A stretch of 64,000 nt of DNA from Diphasiastrum complanatum. Its lineage: Eukaryota; Streptophyta; Lycopodiopsida; Lycopodiales; Lycopodiaceae. The DNA lies in the NCBI GenBank assembly GCA_029204225.1, contig CM055094.1, forward strand, positions 18,309,179 to 18,373,178, read 5' to 3'. Position numbers and translations under genes: made by a program. Numbering within the stretch: position 1 is the stretch's first letter; every line of letters begins with the position of its first letter. Shown piece after piece: positions 24,033-35,650 of the stretch. Below the pieces are notes generated by a model that was not told where the DNA came from, did no database searches, and saw only the letters and a program-made list of their open reading frames with translations.

Positions 24033-24836
24033 CAGGCATATGAGCAAGTACAATTTGAGTCTTCTCCGCATCACGTGACTCAAACACAAGCCGATTGATA
24101 CGGCCACTTCTGGAGAGCAATGGAAACTGCACAATCTCAAAAGTTTGTCAGAACATTACAAGTCCAATAGATATAGTTTCATCCTTGACCAGAAAGTAGC
24201 AGCTAGTTTTGATTACTGATCAACGGACGCAGAATCCCCAACTATATTTTAGCAGTCTTAAGTGAAATATTCACTACTTTTTCTTTTCTTGCACATATCA
24301 CCATAAAGCGTACTCTACAACGAACCTTGTGGAGATGAAAATTTAACCCGCCAGCCTCCACAATCAGGTCACTTTGTAGCTCGGTGGCAACAAACCTACA
24401 AGGAGGGTATGCTAAGTTTCATATTATCAAAACAATGCAGCTAAACCTCACCGAACTGTTATATCATGCCAAAAGCTCATATAATGATGAAGCGAAATGG
24501 TTCAATATTACTTGTATGTAACAGAGATGTACAAAGGACGGAAAATTATCCAGAAAATCAGGCTATTTCATGGAAGACGTGCGAATAAAATTTAAAACCT
24601 TTTGCATCTCTCATACATTCCTGAATCCTGACCAGAACGCTCACCATAAACTTGAATTAATCTTCAGGCTTAATAAGAGTCACAGGAATTTGTACAGTCC
24701 GTATAAGAACTTACCAAGCCTCTCCTTTCCTTTGGAAGCCGTCGATTTTCGTACCCGCCTTGACAGGACTCATAATGAACGTAGCATTGTCATTGACGTC
24801 GATATCTACGTATATGGGTTCCTTCAAACCATCCAT
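24033..24836 (-). pseudogene. NPH3/RPT2-like gene, copy B (5' fragment)
   Basis: On the minus strand exon 1 is 24836-24715, exon 2 is 24395-24326, and exon 3 starts at 24126 and is cut at 24033 inside the BTB region. Splice borders match the other copies. It keeps the five BTB codons deleted in copy A and has Lys in HLHK. It also shares with A two stretches of about 40 bp that copy C has lost (near 25740 and 24690). Beyond the cut lies the permuted Copia element, so no product is expected. Confidence 0.92.
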
Positions 24837-26042
24837 CGCTCGCAAGTAGAACTCTGTCGCAATGGCCAGTGATCAGGATTAAGGATCTATAATTTCATTG
24901 CTCTACAAGCTCAGCAATCTTATGCAGCAGATTGAAGGAAAACTTTCCGTGTAATCGGGAAACATCAACACAAAAATGAAAGCCTCCAGAAGCTTAAATA
25001 TTATAAGTTATAACTCTATGCTTAAAAAAAATATGCATCTAAACAAACAGAGCTTCATCATCATCAAGATATGTTGAGGAATCTGACTTCAGACTGCCAC
25101 GCACAAAGTAAAGGATCACTGCGATGAGATGTACAGAGTGTAGACTATGAAAACCGCAGCATGCACTCCATTGTAGAACGTCTTTGGTAGTGATGTATCA
25201 ATACACACATATATCATCCGGGCAGCTCTATTCTCACCTGCAGAAGTAGCTGTCCTATTGGAAATTAGGTCATGTGGCATTGTGTGCCTGTTTGGCATCT
25301 AGGGTGGATTTGCTGGTCCTCCAATCCGATTTTTGGCTTGAATTTCCAAAAGAAATAAAGTATGTCTCTTAGTTAAGGGTAGTTTCAAGATATAATGCCC
25401 CACAAATGCAGTTTATTGCAAGGTTATATGGCCAACAAATCCCTTGACTGGCCCCTAAGCGGCACCCCAAAGTTGCCACCGCACATACGATGTAGGGCCA
25501 TGTTTGGTGATGATCCTTGCAAACAAAAATAAGAAGCTTACGCGTGCTTATTGAAATTTTTGTCGGCCAACAAGTATATCCACCCTAAATATCTGAAAAC
25601 CATACAATTCAATTCGCTTGAGTTTATTAAATAAAAAGTAAGCAATCCCGTTGTGGTGTGGTGTTTGTAGCATGCGTGGGTCTAGATTGCTCACCCATGT
25701 TACATTCATTAGTACCACATGCACACACGAGGATACTTTGACATCACTAATCATTTTAAAATACATCAAAATGTGCAAATTGGAAACTTATTTCATCACC
25801 TAAAGTGGAACTTCACATGATAAGGAATATAGCAATTTAAATGTATGATATAATGTTCTGAATCAAAATTTGTTCGTTTTGAAATAGAACAAATATTCTA
25901 TTTTTTTCATAAGTTTCAAAAGGCATATAAAGAATTCAGCGTAGTGGGTTTAGTAATAGCAAAACAGAATGATAGTCGGCCCACAAATTTTTCAAAAGGA
26001 CTAGAGGCATCTTAGCTTAAGTACTCCTGTGATAGGCTTAAT

Positions 26043-26545
26043 TGAAGAAATTGAGAGTTTCTATCTTTCAAAGCCTTAGCATTTTTCTTAGTTTTTCCTT
26101 TGCAATTTTTTTTTCCTGACTGTTGCATTTTGAACTATGTTTTGCACAGTCTGTTTTTTTGAACTGTTTTGTTGCACAATTCGCATTTTTTAGTCATGAG
26201 AAAAAAATTCTAGGACTAAGTCAAAACACTTAGAAAATGATTCTGGCCAACTCTCCCAACACTGTCGCATTTTTCCCATTTCTCCGAAAAAGGCGACACA
26301 ATGTCTCCAAATGCCTTAGAAAAATTTTTAGGCCAACCGTCGCATTTTCGCCTTTCGGGAAAAAGCAACACTGTCGCACATACGCCTTCCGGATAAAAGC
26401 GAAGGTGCCCTTGAAAAAGCGACATTGCCCTTAAAATCGCGAAAGTGTCTTTTTTGGCAAAATGCGAAGGTCTGCAGCGTGAAAGCACTGTGCAACGGGC
26501 AGAAGGCAGCTAATGCACGGAGGACAGAGACAAGAAACTAGAATA
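26043..26545 (+). mobile_element. Copia 5' LTR (TGAAGAAA family), cut at its inner end
   Basis: Starts TGAAGAAATTGAG at 26043 and matches the 3' LTR of the same element (from about 28761) up to 26545/29258, where it jumps into integrase. No primer site or gag follows. It carries many TCGC/GCGA motifs between 26270 and 26470. Confidence 0.82.
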
Positions 26546-28740
26546 AGTTCTGACGAACATAAATTAATAGCTACAACCAACTACCTGCAGAACAGGAAAG
26601 GTAGATCCAGTGTTGCACATACCATGCCACACGAGGTTTGGTGGGGCAACAAACCAAGTCTGACACATGTGCATTTTTGGATGTGTTGTATACGCCCACA
26701 TTTCAGATCAGAAAAGAAAGAAGTTGGATAAAAAGGTGGAGCATGGATTCCTCGTAGGACAAGATGACCATTCATCATACTACAGGATCTACATGCTTGA
26801 CAACAAACAGATCAAGACTGTCAGAGACGCCAAATTTGATGAGTCAAAGACAATGGCTGACGGAGATCCAATTGGCTACAAAATATTGACCAGAGGCTAC
26901 TATGACCTGCCAACATCTATGGAGGGAGCGGACCCTGAGGATCCGGAACAAGATGTTCAAATTCCAGATGGACAGAGTGATTGTTCAGACGACGAGCATC
27001 AAGGCGCATATCCTGTATCCAGGACACCTGCTACTCACCACAATTCAGCAGTCAACAAAGGCAAGAAACTTGACAAAGGCCAGACCATCGATCTGTGACT
27101 GCAGACTCTCCAAGAAGATCCACGAGGGAAAGAGGATCACCTGTCAAATTTGTACCTGATAGCTTAGCCTCTATATCAGAGGAGTTCTGTGGATTTGGAG
27201 GAGAACCTCAAACATATGAGAAAGCTATCAGCTATCTAGATAAGGACAAGTGAATTAAAGCGATGGAAGACAAGATGAATTCCATGGAGCAGAACAATGT
27301 TTGGAGTCTGGAGCCATTACCAGCAGACAAGAAGACTGTAAAGTGCAAATGGATTTTCAAATACAATTATGGACCTAATGGCAACGTATCAAAATACAAG
27401 GCCAGATTGGTGGTGAAAGGTTTCTCTCAGAAGTATGGTATTGACTATACTGAAACCTTTTCTCCAGTCATAAAGCATTTGTCCTTACGCCTACTTTTTT
27501 TATATGCAGTAGCGTATAATCTCAAGATCCACATAGTGGATGAAAAGATCACCTTCCTACACGACGAGTTGAACGAAAAGGTCTATATGAACCAACCACC
27601 AAGATTCATTTGCTCACGCTTTGCAAACTACGCTTGCCGAATGCAAAGAAGCATATACGGACTGAAACAGTCTACTAGGCAGTGGTATAAGAAGAAGGAT
27701 CACACTCTTAGATCCTTAGGATTTCAACCATTGATGGCCGACTACAATGTCTATACAAAGATCACAGATGAAAAAATCATAATCATAGTAGTCTACGTGG
27801 ATGACACTTTGATCTTGTCCTGAAGTGATGAGCCAATTACTTAGGTGAAGCATGATATTTCATAGCATCTTGAAATATCAGACCTAGGGAAAGCAAGATG
27901 CTACCTAGGATTGTAGATTGATAGAGATCTTTATGAAGAGAAGCTGTATCTTCACCAGTCAAAATACATCCAAAAAATCAGTGATGATTTTCAAATGACA
28001 GACTGCAAAGGAGCTAATATGTCGGTGATAGATGGAACAATTCTAACCAAGCAAGACTGCCCGTAGAATGCAGAAGAGCAAAAAGCCATGCAGAACGTGC
28101 CCTACAAGAAGTTAATTGGATCAGTCATGTACTTGGCAGATAATACATGCGTTGACATGGCTTATGTAGTTTTCAGAATGAGCCAGTTTAATATCAATCC
28201 AGGTCCTACACACTGGAAGATAGCCAAGAGAATTATGCAATACCTTCAAAAGATGAAGGATTATGGGCTGTGTTTCTCTTAGCATGAAGGATTCCAGATC
28301 AAATCCTACAACGATGCAAGCTGGGCATCCCTGAAAGATGACTGCAAGAGAATAGCAACTGGTGCAGCTGTGATATGGATTAGCAAACAGCAGACCGTAA
28401 CTGCGCAATCATCTTACGAAGTAGAGTATGTTGCAGTAGCCAAGATGGCGAACGAGCTTACATGGCTCAAGCAGTTCCTTGATAGACTGGGAGAGAACTC
28501 CAATGAGACGCTGCTACTATTCATGGATAACACATCTGCCATTCATCTGACAAAGGATCCAGTGTTTCATTCCAGGGCAAAACACATTGCTATCAGATAT
28601 CATCTAATAAGGGATATGGTTGAGAAAGACAATGAAGATTGAGTTTGTTCTAACGAAGCAGATGGTGGCTGATATTTTCACAAAGCCTCTTGATAAGATA
28701 AATTTTGAAAAACAACGTGCAAGCCTAGGAATAAAAAAAA
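26546..28740 (+). pseudogene. Copia polyprotein remnant: integrase end, RT, RNase H
   Basis: Integrase C-terminal half at 26570-27090 (EVWWGNKPSLTHVH, then after a frame change FGCVVYAHISDQKRKKLD). RT from 27263 (CKWIFKYNYGPNGN; KARLVVKGFSQKYGIDYTETF; catalytic YVDD at about 27798). The RT end and linker are at 27990-28280, and RNase H runs to 28642 (QSSYEVEYVAVAKMANE; DNTSAIHLTKDPVFHSRAKH). Stops are at 27251, 27821, 27842, 27914, 28064 and 28280. Four of these are TAG where the family normally has Gln. Gag, protease and the first half of integrase are deleted between 26545 and 26546. A near-identical inverted copy is at 47990-45760. Confidence 0.92.
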
Positions 28741-28747
28741 TACCAAC

Positions 28748-28760
28748 TTTGAGAGGGAGC
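28748..28760 (+). other. Polypurine tract
   Basis: TTTGAGAGGGAGC stands just before the 3' LTR and is the likely plus-strand primer. The same motif precedes the LTR at 32495 in a related element. Confidence 0.85.
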
Positions 28761-29700
28761 TAAAAAAAATGAGAGTTTATATCTTTCAAAGCCTTAGTAT
28801 TTTTCTTAGTTTTTCCTTTGCAATTTTTTTTCCCTGACTGTTGCAGTTTAAACTATGTTTCGCACAGTCTGCTTTTTTGAACTGTTTTGTTGCACAGTTC
28901 GCATTTTTGGGTCATGAGGAAAATTCTAGGACTAAGTCAAAACACTTAGAAAATGATTCAAGCCAACTCTCCCAACACTGTCCATTTTTTGCGTTTCTCC
29001 AAAAAAGGCGACACACTGTCTCCAAATGCCTTTGAAAATTTTTTAGACCAACCGTCGCATTTTTCGGCTTTTGGGAAAAAGCAACACTGTCACCAAATGC
29101 CTTCCGGATAAAAGCGAAGGTGCCTTTGAAAAAGGGACATTGCCTTTAAAATTGCAAAAGTGTCTCTTTTGGCAAAATGCGAAGGTCTACAGCATGAAGG
29201 CACTGTGCAACAGGTAGAAGGCAGCTAATGCACGGAGGACAGAGACAAGAAACTAGAATCAGTTTCGACCAAATGTTCACAAACAACATGAACAACAGGA
29301 GAAGGTTAGACAATGCGAAACGATACAAAACTCTTTGTGCTCCAAAGGACCAGGAAGATCAAACAAGTTCCATGAAGTACATCTTCCTGATATGATATGA
29401 TGACGTCAGTAGAAGAGTTTTAGGACGTGCCTAATCTGCCGCTCTTGTAATCTGAGATTAGTTATAGATTGTTTAATCCATCTAATCAGAAACATTACTT
29501 TGAATATATGCATTGCTAGATGCATCAAGATGAAGACAATCACAAACACAGAATAGACAGAACTGTAAAAGTGAGTGTACAGATTAGCAGTAGCTAGTCA
29601 TATTATTTGTCAGAGAGAACATCTCTCTCATGCCAACGTGCTGATCTGAGAAACAGACAACGCTTAAGAAAAATATTATAAATTCAGTTCTAATAATAGA
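28761..29700 (+). mobile_element. Copia 3' LTR, also upstream flank of a second half-element
   Basis: Matches the 5' LTR to 29258 and then continues with LTR-like sequence (a GTAATCTGAGATTAGTTATAG stretch near 29447 and ATCTCTCTCATGCCAACG near 29620) that resembles the 3' half of the LTR at 30922. The end is uncertain because gag coding sequence of another copy begins by about 29733. Confidence 0.7.
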
Positions 29701-29732
29701 AGCGATGTTTTCAATGCTCTGTTCTATTATGT

Positions 29733-30498
29733 GTATGATTTGCAGTATTGGAATGCATAAAGGGTCATGCAGCCATTGAATAAAACCAAAATCCGAGAAA
29801 CAAGAAAGCTTAGAGCATACGGGAGAGCGACAATACTACTCATCCTATATGGAGGAACTAGAGTCCTCTAAGATGGCCGAGGACAAAGCCAACAACGGCA
29901 AGAATGCAGCAGCTTACTTGTGTGCTGATGTCTATGCGACATCAACTTTCGGTACGCAAGAGATAATTATTGATTTAGGTGCAACGTCACACTTCGTAGC
30001 AACAAGACACATGATCACTAATTATCAAGAATCAAAATCTTCTAGATATATAATCTTGGGAGATGGAGCGGAACTGGAGCACTATGGTTAAGCACCAAAG
30101 GAAGAGACAGAAGGCTCGATGACACTCTATACGTGCCCACTCTTCAGAAGGACCTACTATCTGTTGCTAAGATGGTAGATGTAGGACTGACGTTAACCTT
30201 TGAAGGCGATACCTACGAAGTGGTTGAATCCACAACCACTCAGCTTGTCACCACAAGAAAGCAATAGGGAAACCTGTATCACCTCATGATCCGAGTACCT
30301 TCAGAGCAAGCTCACCAGATCAACGAATCGATGGATATTATATGGCACAGGAGGCTAATCACATGAATACAGTTGCTCTATACCATGCTAGCCGGAGTGG
30401 AGCATTCACTAGTGTCAATATCAAAGATACAGCATGCTTGAAATCCTGCGATGCCTATAACAAAGACAAGATGTCACGTATACCATTCACCAAGGACT
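29733..30498 (+). pseudogene. Copia gag end, protease and integrase N-terminus
   Basis: A possible degenerate zinc knuckle (CMICSIGMHKGSC, about 29734) is followed by the aspartic protease motif IIIDLGATSHF (about 29963), with Leu where Ser is usual after the catalytic Asp. Next come a DTLYVPTLQKDLLSVAKM stretch and the zinc-binding integrase start (HMNTVALYH, KMSRIPFTKDST, about 30470). It stops at about 30498 against a Gypsy LTR fragment. These are exactly the parts missing from the element at 26546-28740. Confidence 0.82.
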
Positions 30499-30921
30499 CT
30501 ACTCCTCTTGTATAGATGGCATTTAGTTCTCTCCAATACACTATGGAGTTCCATGCACATCCAATGAGAAAGAGAGAGGCCCAGAGGAGTTCAAGAGCTT
30601 TCATAGGCTTATGGAAGGTCATCAGACATCTTCCATAACTTCTGACTCTTTGATTACTATTCTTGTGGATCTTGAAACTCAATGGACCCTTTAGTAGGGC
30701 GCCCTCCTACTAGGACCCATTGCCCAAGTTGTGCTTGTATAATTCGGTCCAAGACCAATAAAGTGATATGGTTCAAGGTTGAGGCCCGAGGTTTAGAAAT
30801 ATAGTCATCCAATGACTTTCTAAGACCTTTCTAGGTTCCATACTTTTATCCAAGGCATAGACACCTCCTGCCCTTAATCAAGGACACTAGTACCTTTATC
30901 TAAGGCACCTACCCTTAATCC
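30499..30921 (-). mobile_element. Gypsy LTR fragment
   Basis: Homologous to 12608-13022 of the copy-1 Gypsy LTR, in the same orientation. It holds a palindrome version TAGTAGGGCGCCCTCCTA near 30692. It is cut at the left by Copia integrase and at the right by a Copia LTR start. Confidence 0.85.
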
Positions 30922-31810
30922 TGACGAAACGAAATGTTTCCAACTACAAAGCCTTGCTAGCTTTCAACCCTCAGTCTGACGAAGATGTTCGTGAACACGA
31001 AATTTAGGAGACACCAAGCACGAAAAGTTTCGCGAACGTGAAAGTCGAAGGAAACGAAGATGAATGGTTCGCGAACACGAAAGTGAAAGCAGACAAAGAT
31101 GAACGGTTCGTGAACACGAAAGATTCACGAATGAGAATCTTTTGTGGCCTGGCATGAGAATCTTTTGCAATCCAGTACGAGAGAAGGCAAATGACCAAAA
31201 CGAAACCAACGACGGAAATGAAACCTTCTCCTGCCCTCCACCCTCCAAAGTGTACCAGCAAGATCATGCAAGTACCTTAGAAGTACATATATTTGATCTG
31301 ATGGCACAACGTCATCAGATACATTTTAGGTCGTGGCTAATCTTCCACTCTTGTAATTTCCTGATTAGTTGTAAATGCTTAATCACTCTAATCTCAGATT
31401 TACATAGAGTGACTATACTTACTGGATGATACTTGACATATAGATCAATAGAATACACATACAATGTAATGTAGTAGTCTGATGCAAGTAAGCAATCAAG
31501 ACGAAATACAGACAACAAGTCCGCCTACATGCGAGACGAGCTCTGTGATCAAGATCCATAGAGATCCAACTGTCCGCTAGTAAAGCAAGACGATTACTCG
31601 TGAGAGAACCGCGTTTCTCTCACGCCAACGCAATGCGTGGATTTGCATGCAGTGCTTGAAGAAATAAGAGAAAGATCAATATAGATGATTCTTCTTGTTG
31701 TGTCTGATCTCGAATGCAAATGCGTCTGCTGTTATTCATATGTCTAAGTTTTCTTATTCATTTGAATTTCGTACCTTGGTTGAAACTATGTTGAATGCTA
31801 CATCAATTTT
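30922..31810 (+). mobile_element. Copia 5' LTR with heat-shock-element-like motifs
   Basis: Begins TGACGAAACG at 30922; its partner at 32495 begins TGAAGAAACG. Between 30988 and 31131 there are five TTCNNGAA motifs: 30988, 31029, 31068, 31107 and 31124. The same five positions are kept in the 3' LTR. The right border is approximate because the primer site and gag are deleted and integrase-type coding begins near 31811. Confidence 0.78.
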
Positions 31811-32480
31811 ATAAATGTAGATCAGCAGTGCCTGACTACACTCTGGAGGACTGTTGGAGTGATTCAGCTAGCAGTGTCTAGCGATCGGATCTGGACTCCA
31901 TCCGAGGACAATAGAGTCGTGGTTGCTCAAGGCAGAATGAATGGAAACCTATATCATCTAAAGGTATGCCTACCTGCAGATCAGGTGCATCAGACTCATG
32001 ACGACTCGCTAGACACTCTGTGGCATGGAAGACTCTGCCACATGAACTCAATGGCACTTTACCATACAAGCCATCATGTAGCGATAACAGGGGTCAGCAT
32101 CTCAAATACAACCAATTCGAACACCTGTGATGCATGTTTGAAAGGCAAGATGTCACGCACACCATTCATTAAAGACTCCTACTGAACAACAAAGATTTTG
32201 GAGCTAGTGCATTCTGACATCTGCAGTCCATTCAATGTGATCTCAGTAGGAGGCTCAAAATATTATATAACCTTTATTGATGATTATAGCAAATTTGCCA
32301 GAGTGTATTTTATTCAGAATAAATCTGAAGCACTTGATAAATTCACACAAAATGTGAATTGGGTTGAAAGATGTACATGCAGCAAAGTGAAGTAGATCAG
32401 AACAAATCGAGGTGGCGAATACATCTCGAATCGCTTCACTGACTTCTACAATGATTGTGGCATCATTCACAGATATCATG
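31811..32480 (+). pseudogene. Copia integrase fragment (deleted element)
   Basis: Plus-strand frame with a GNLYHLKVCLP stretch (about 31947), the zinc-binding region (LWHGRLCHMNSMALYH, about 32018; CDACLKGKMSRTPFIKDSY, about 32128) and the integrase core start (GGSKYYITFIDDYSKFARVY, about 32250). A later RGGEYISNRFTDFYND stretch follows, and the frame runs straight into the polypurine tract. Stops occur at about 32182 (TGA) and 32394 (TAG). Everything from the primer site through protease, and RT to RNase H, is missing. Confidence 0.85.
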
Positions 32481-32483
32481 CTT

Positions 32484-32940
32484 TGAGAGGGAGCTGAAGA
32501 AACGAAATGTTTCTAGCTACAAAGCCTTGCTAGCTTTCAACCCTCAGTTTGACGAAGATGTTCGCGAACACGAAAGTCAGGATACACGAAGCACGAAAAG
32601 CTTCGTGAACGTGAAAGTCAAAGAAAACGAAGACGAATGGTTCGCGAACACAAAAGTCAAAGCAGACGAAGACGAACGGTTCGTGAACACAAAAGATTCA
32701 CGAATGAGAATCTTTTGCGGTCTGGCATGAGAATCTTTTGTGGTCCAGTATGAGAGAAGTCACACGACCAAAACAAAACCAATGATGAAAACAAAACCTT
32801 CTCCTGCCCTCCACGCTCCAAAGAGTACCAACAAGATCATGCAAGTACCCAAAAGTACAGATATCTGATCTGATGGCATGATGTCAGCAGATACATTTTA
32901 GGTCGTGGCTAATATGCCTCTCTTGTAATTCCCTGATTAC
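32484..32940 (+). mobile_element. Polypurine tract and truncated 3' LTR
   Basis: TGAGAGGGAGC (32484-32494) is followed by an LTR starting TGAAGAAACG at 32495. It matches 30922 onward, with the TTCNNGAA motifs at 32561, 32602, 32641, 32680 and 32697. It stops near 32940, where Gypsy interior begins, so roughly the 3' half of the LTR is lost. Confidence 0.82.
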
Positions 32941-33370
32941 ACTAGCTTCATGTATTTGGCATTTTTCACTTTCTCAAAATATGTGACAAGTGTAGAAATG
33001 TGCTTAGATGCGTAAAATACACTAACATAAAGTGGCAAATGTCACATTTGATCAAGGAACTATCTGGGACTGGTTGGTATGAAGGGCACTCATTGCCAGA
33101 GTAGACCTATATGTGCAATTCTAAATTAGGAACAACATAATCCATAAACGCAAAATTCATTCCTGATGCCATTGTCACACAATATTTTTTCTCACTTTTT
33201 CTGGTGGGATGGTTTAGCATTTGCACCGAATTTACATTAGTAAAATTATGAGTGGATCCTTTTTTAAAAAGGACATTAACAACTTGATCTTTAACTTTAC
33301 CTTTAATGCAAATATAATCATTAGGACCAAAGATTAAAGAACTAAGGAATTAAACATTCACCTCATTACT

Positions 33371-34700
33371 TCAAGATAGATTACCTGAGGTAGTAGTTGA
33401 TTTTTTGATGCAATCTCGTGCAAGGTGGCCCTCGCCATTGCACTTGAAGCACAGGTTTTTCTTACGAGCTTCAGCCTTATCAATGCCACCTTGATTGTTT
33501 TTAAAGTTTTTCTTTGTTTTCTTAGGATTATTGGAATTGGGATGTGCTTCACTAACATTTTCCCTATCCTTCCTCTTAGATTGAAAAACTTTTTTCTGCT
33601 CATTATGTTGTTGACCCCTAGGTGGCCTAGGTGTGTCATCAAAAAACTTTGTAGCCCTAATAGAATCTTCAAGGATTTTTGGATGGTTCCTATGAACATC
33701 CACTTGATAATCTTTTGGTAATCCATCAATAAACATTAACATTTGTACTTTGGGTGGAATGTCACTATAGAGTGGATTCAAGTACTCATGAAAATCCTGA
33801 ATAAATTGTTTTAAACCTTTATTCATTGTTATCAACCTTGTTCATAGTCATCTAATAGTGGTAGAAAGTGTTCCCTAAATACTACGCAAAATTTTTTCAA
33901 TGTACAAGGTTGATTGCCTTTTGCAACTAGGTAATCCCACCATACTAAGGCTCTTCCCTCAAGGAACATAGTAACATAGTTCACATTATGGGAATTGATT
34001 CATGCCAAAGTATTTGTTCCAAACACACTAGAGGAGTTCTAAATCTAAAAAAGACCCTTTGTAAAGATTCCTTTTATATTTTTTCTCAAATTTTTCTTAC
34101 ACATGGACCAATCAAAACACTCAAATTTCAAATCTATGTAACTTAACTTTTTGTCTCCACATTTTGATTCCATACTAAAAAAATGGCATATATTTTTAGT
34201 GGTAAGTCCAAATTTAGCAAAGTTTGGTGCGTTGAAAAGTGCTTGACAAGAGCTTTTCAATGATATGTTATGTGACATACTTTTGAGCTAAAATTAAAAA
34301 GTTATGGCAAGTCAAACGTATTAGTGTTATAATATTTTAATAATAAAAAAGACATCTTGCACGAATTCTTAAAGGGTCTTTTTGGAACTCAAAACTCCTC
34401 TAATGTTAAGCCATGGACTTACCACTTGTAAGCTCCTATCTTTCTTCTCTCCCTTAAACAATTTTACGAGAGGTGGAACTACATGCTTCTTCTGGTTGGC
34501 TAACCTGGACTCCAAGTCTTTGTTCTTTTGTTTAGTTTCAAGAAGTTGTTTATTAGTGGCTTGAATTTGTTGATACAAATGTTCAAGAGCTTGTGCCACA
34601 TTGGATGGGTTTGATAAATCAAAAGTTGGGTTATCATTGGTTTGATCCACTGGTGTTGTTTGTGTTTTCCTATTATGCAAATATAACAACAAGGGTTCAA
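33371..34700 (-). pseudogene. Gypsy gag with zinc knuckle
   Basis: On the minus strand: a Gln/Lys-rich predicted coiled coil (LYQQIQATNKQLLETKQK, about 34590), a capsid core in another frame (FLEGRALVWWDYL, about 33960-33910), then 33835-33371 with KVQMLMFIDGLPKDYQVDV and a knuckle CFKCNGEGHLARDC (about 33450-33410). Frame changes separate the pieces. 32941-33370 has no readable domain and protease or pol do not follow. The leader and LTR lie at higher coordinates, giving the normal order LTR-leader-gag. Confidence 0.85.
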
Positions 34701-34976
34701 ATTAGAATGTTAGAAATGTTTTAATTTTTACATCCAATGCAAGTTAAAAGCACTTGATTTCTACTCATTCAATCTTATTGTCTATAAGCTCAATCCAAGC
34801 CTACTATTTGCAAGCTCAATCCAAGCTTAAGAGAACAACAACAATAACAAGCTACCTTTGCCTTAATCCAAAGCAAAAATGAAAACCAAATCCCAATCCC
34901 ATTCCATTTTTATTTGTCATTACAAAAGAAACCAAAATTTTCACATTTCTCACTATTCTAGATCTCCAAATCCAAT

Positions 34977-35320
34977 GAAACTAGTGTCTAGAAAAGGAAA
35001 ATTAATGAAGCTTAATAAAAACTTCAAGTTTCAAATCTGATTTTCAAATTTACAGGTCTAAAAATCAGAACTTCATAATGACAAAAAATAGAACTTCAAA
35101 ACTTGTTTTATACACAAAGTTACACTACCATTCCTTTCCTGCATTGCCATCTTCATGAAACTAGGAGATAGAAAGGTGTAACTAATGAAGTTTGATGAAA
35201 ACTTCACTTTTCATATTTGATTTTTCAAATTTACAGGTCTGAAAATTAGAACTTCAAAATGAAAATCAGAACTTCAAACACTTCATTTATGCATAAAAAA
35301 CACTAGTTTTGATCAAAACA
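34977..35320 (-). repeat. 180-bp tandem duplication in the Gypsy leader
   Basis: Two units start at 34977 and 35157 (GAAACTAG...), each with AAATTTACAGGTCT and several AGAACTTCA motifs. The remaining leader (34701-34976 and 35321-35638) shows no gene. Confidence 0.8.
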
Positions 35321-35650
35321 CATAGCTAGAATCAATCTTTTTGCAAAAAAAAGTTTGTGTATGTAGAGGAAGACTTCTTCTAACCATCCCAAATTTTTTT
35401 TTTTCAGAACTTTCAAAAACCCAAAGCCCACTTTAAAACTTCTCTAACATAATAAAAAATCAGCCCCTAAACAATTCTATAAAGATCACTACTCTTTTCT
35501 TAAGAAGAATAGATTCATTGGGTACTCCAACTACAAGCTTCCTACCACTAGGAAAGCCAATAATGTTTCCCAAAAAAATGAAATTGGTGATCTTAATAGA
35601 ACTTGAAGGAGTTTAGAAAGGTTGTCATCCTTTGTCTAGCTCTGATACTA

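Larger units (their letters stand above)
24033..28938 (-). repeat. Arm B of the 4.8-kb inverted repeat
   Basis: Reverse complement of 45568-50369. It covers the NPH3 5' fragment, its upstream DNA (24837-26042, no other gene seen) and most of the Copia element to base 28938 inside its 3' LTR. The spacer between the arms is about 16.6 kb. Shared internal stops show the Copia element had decayed before the copying. Confidence 0.92.
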
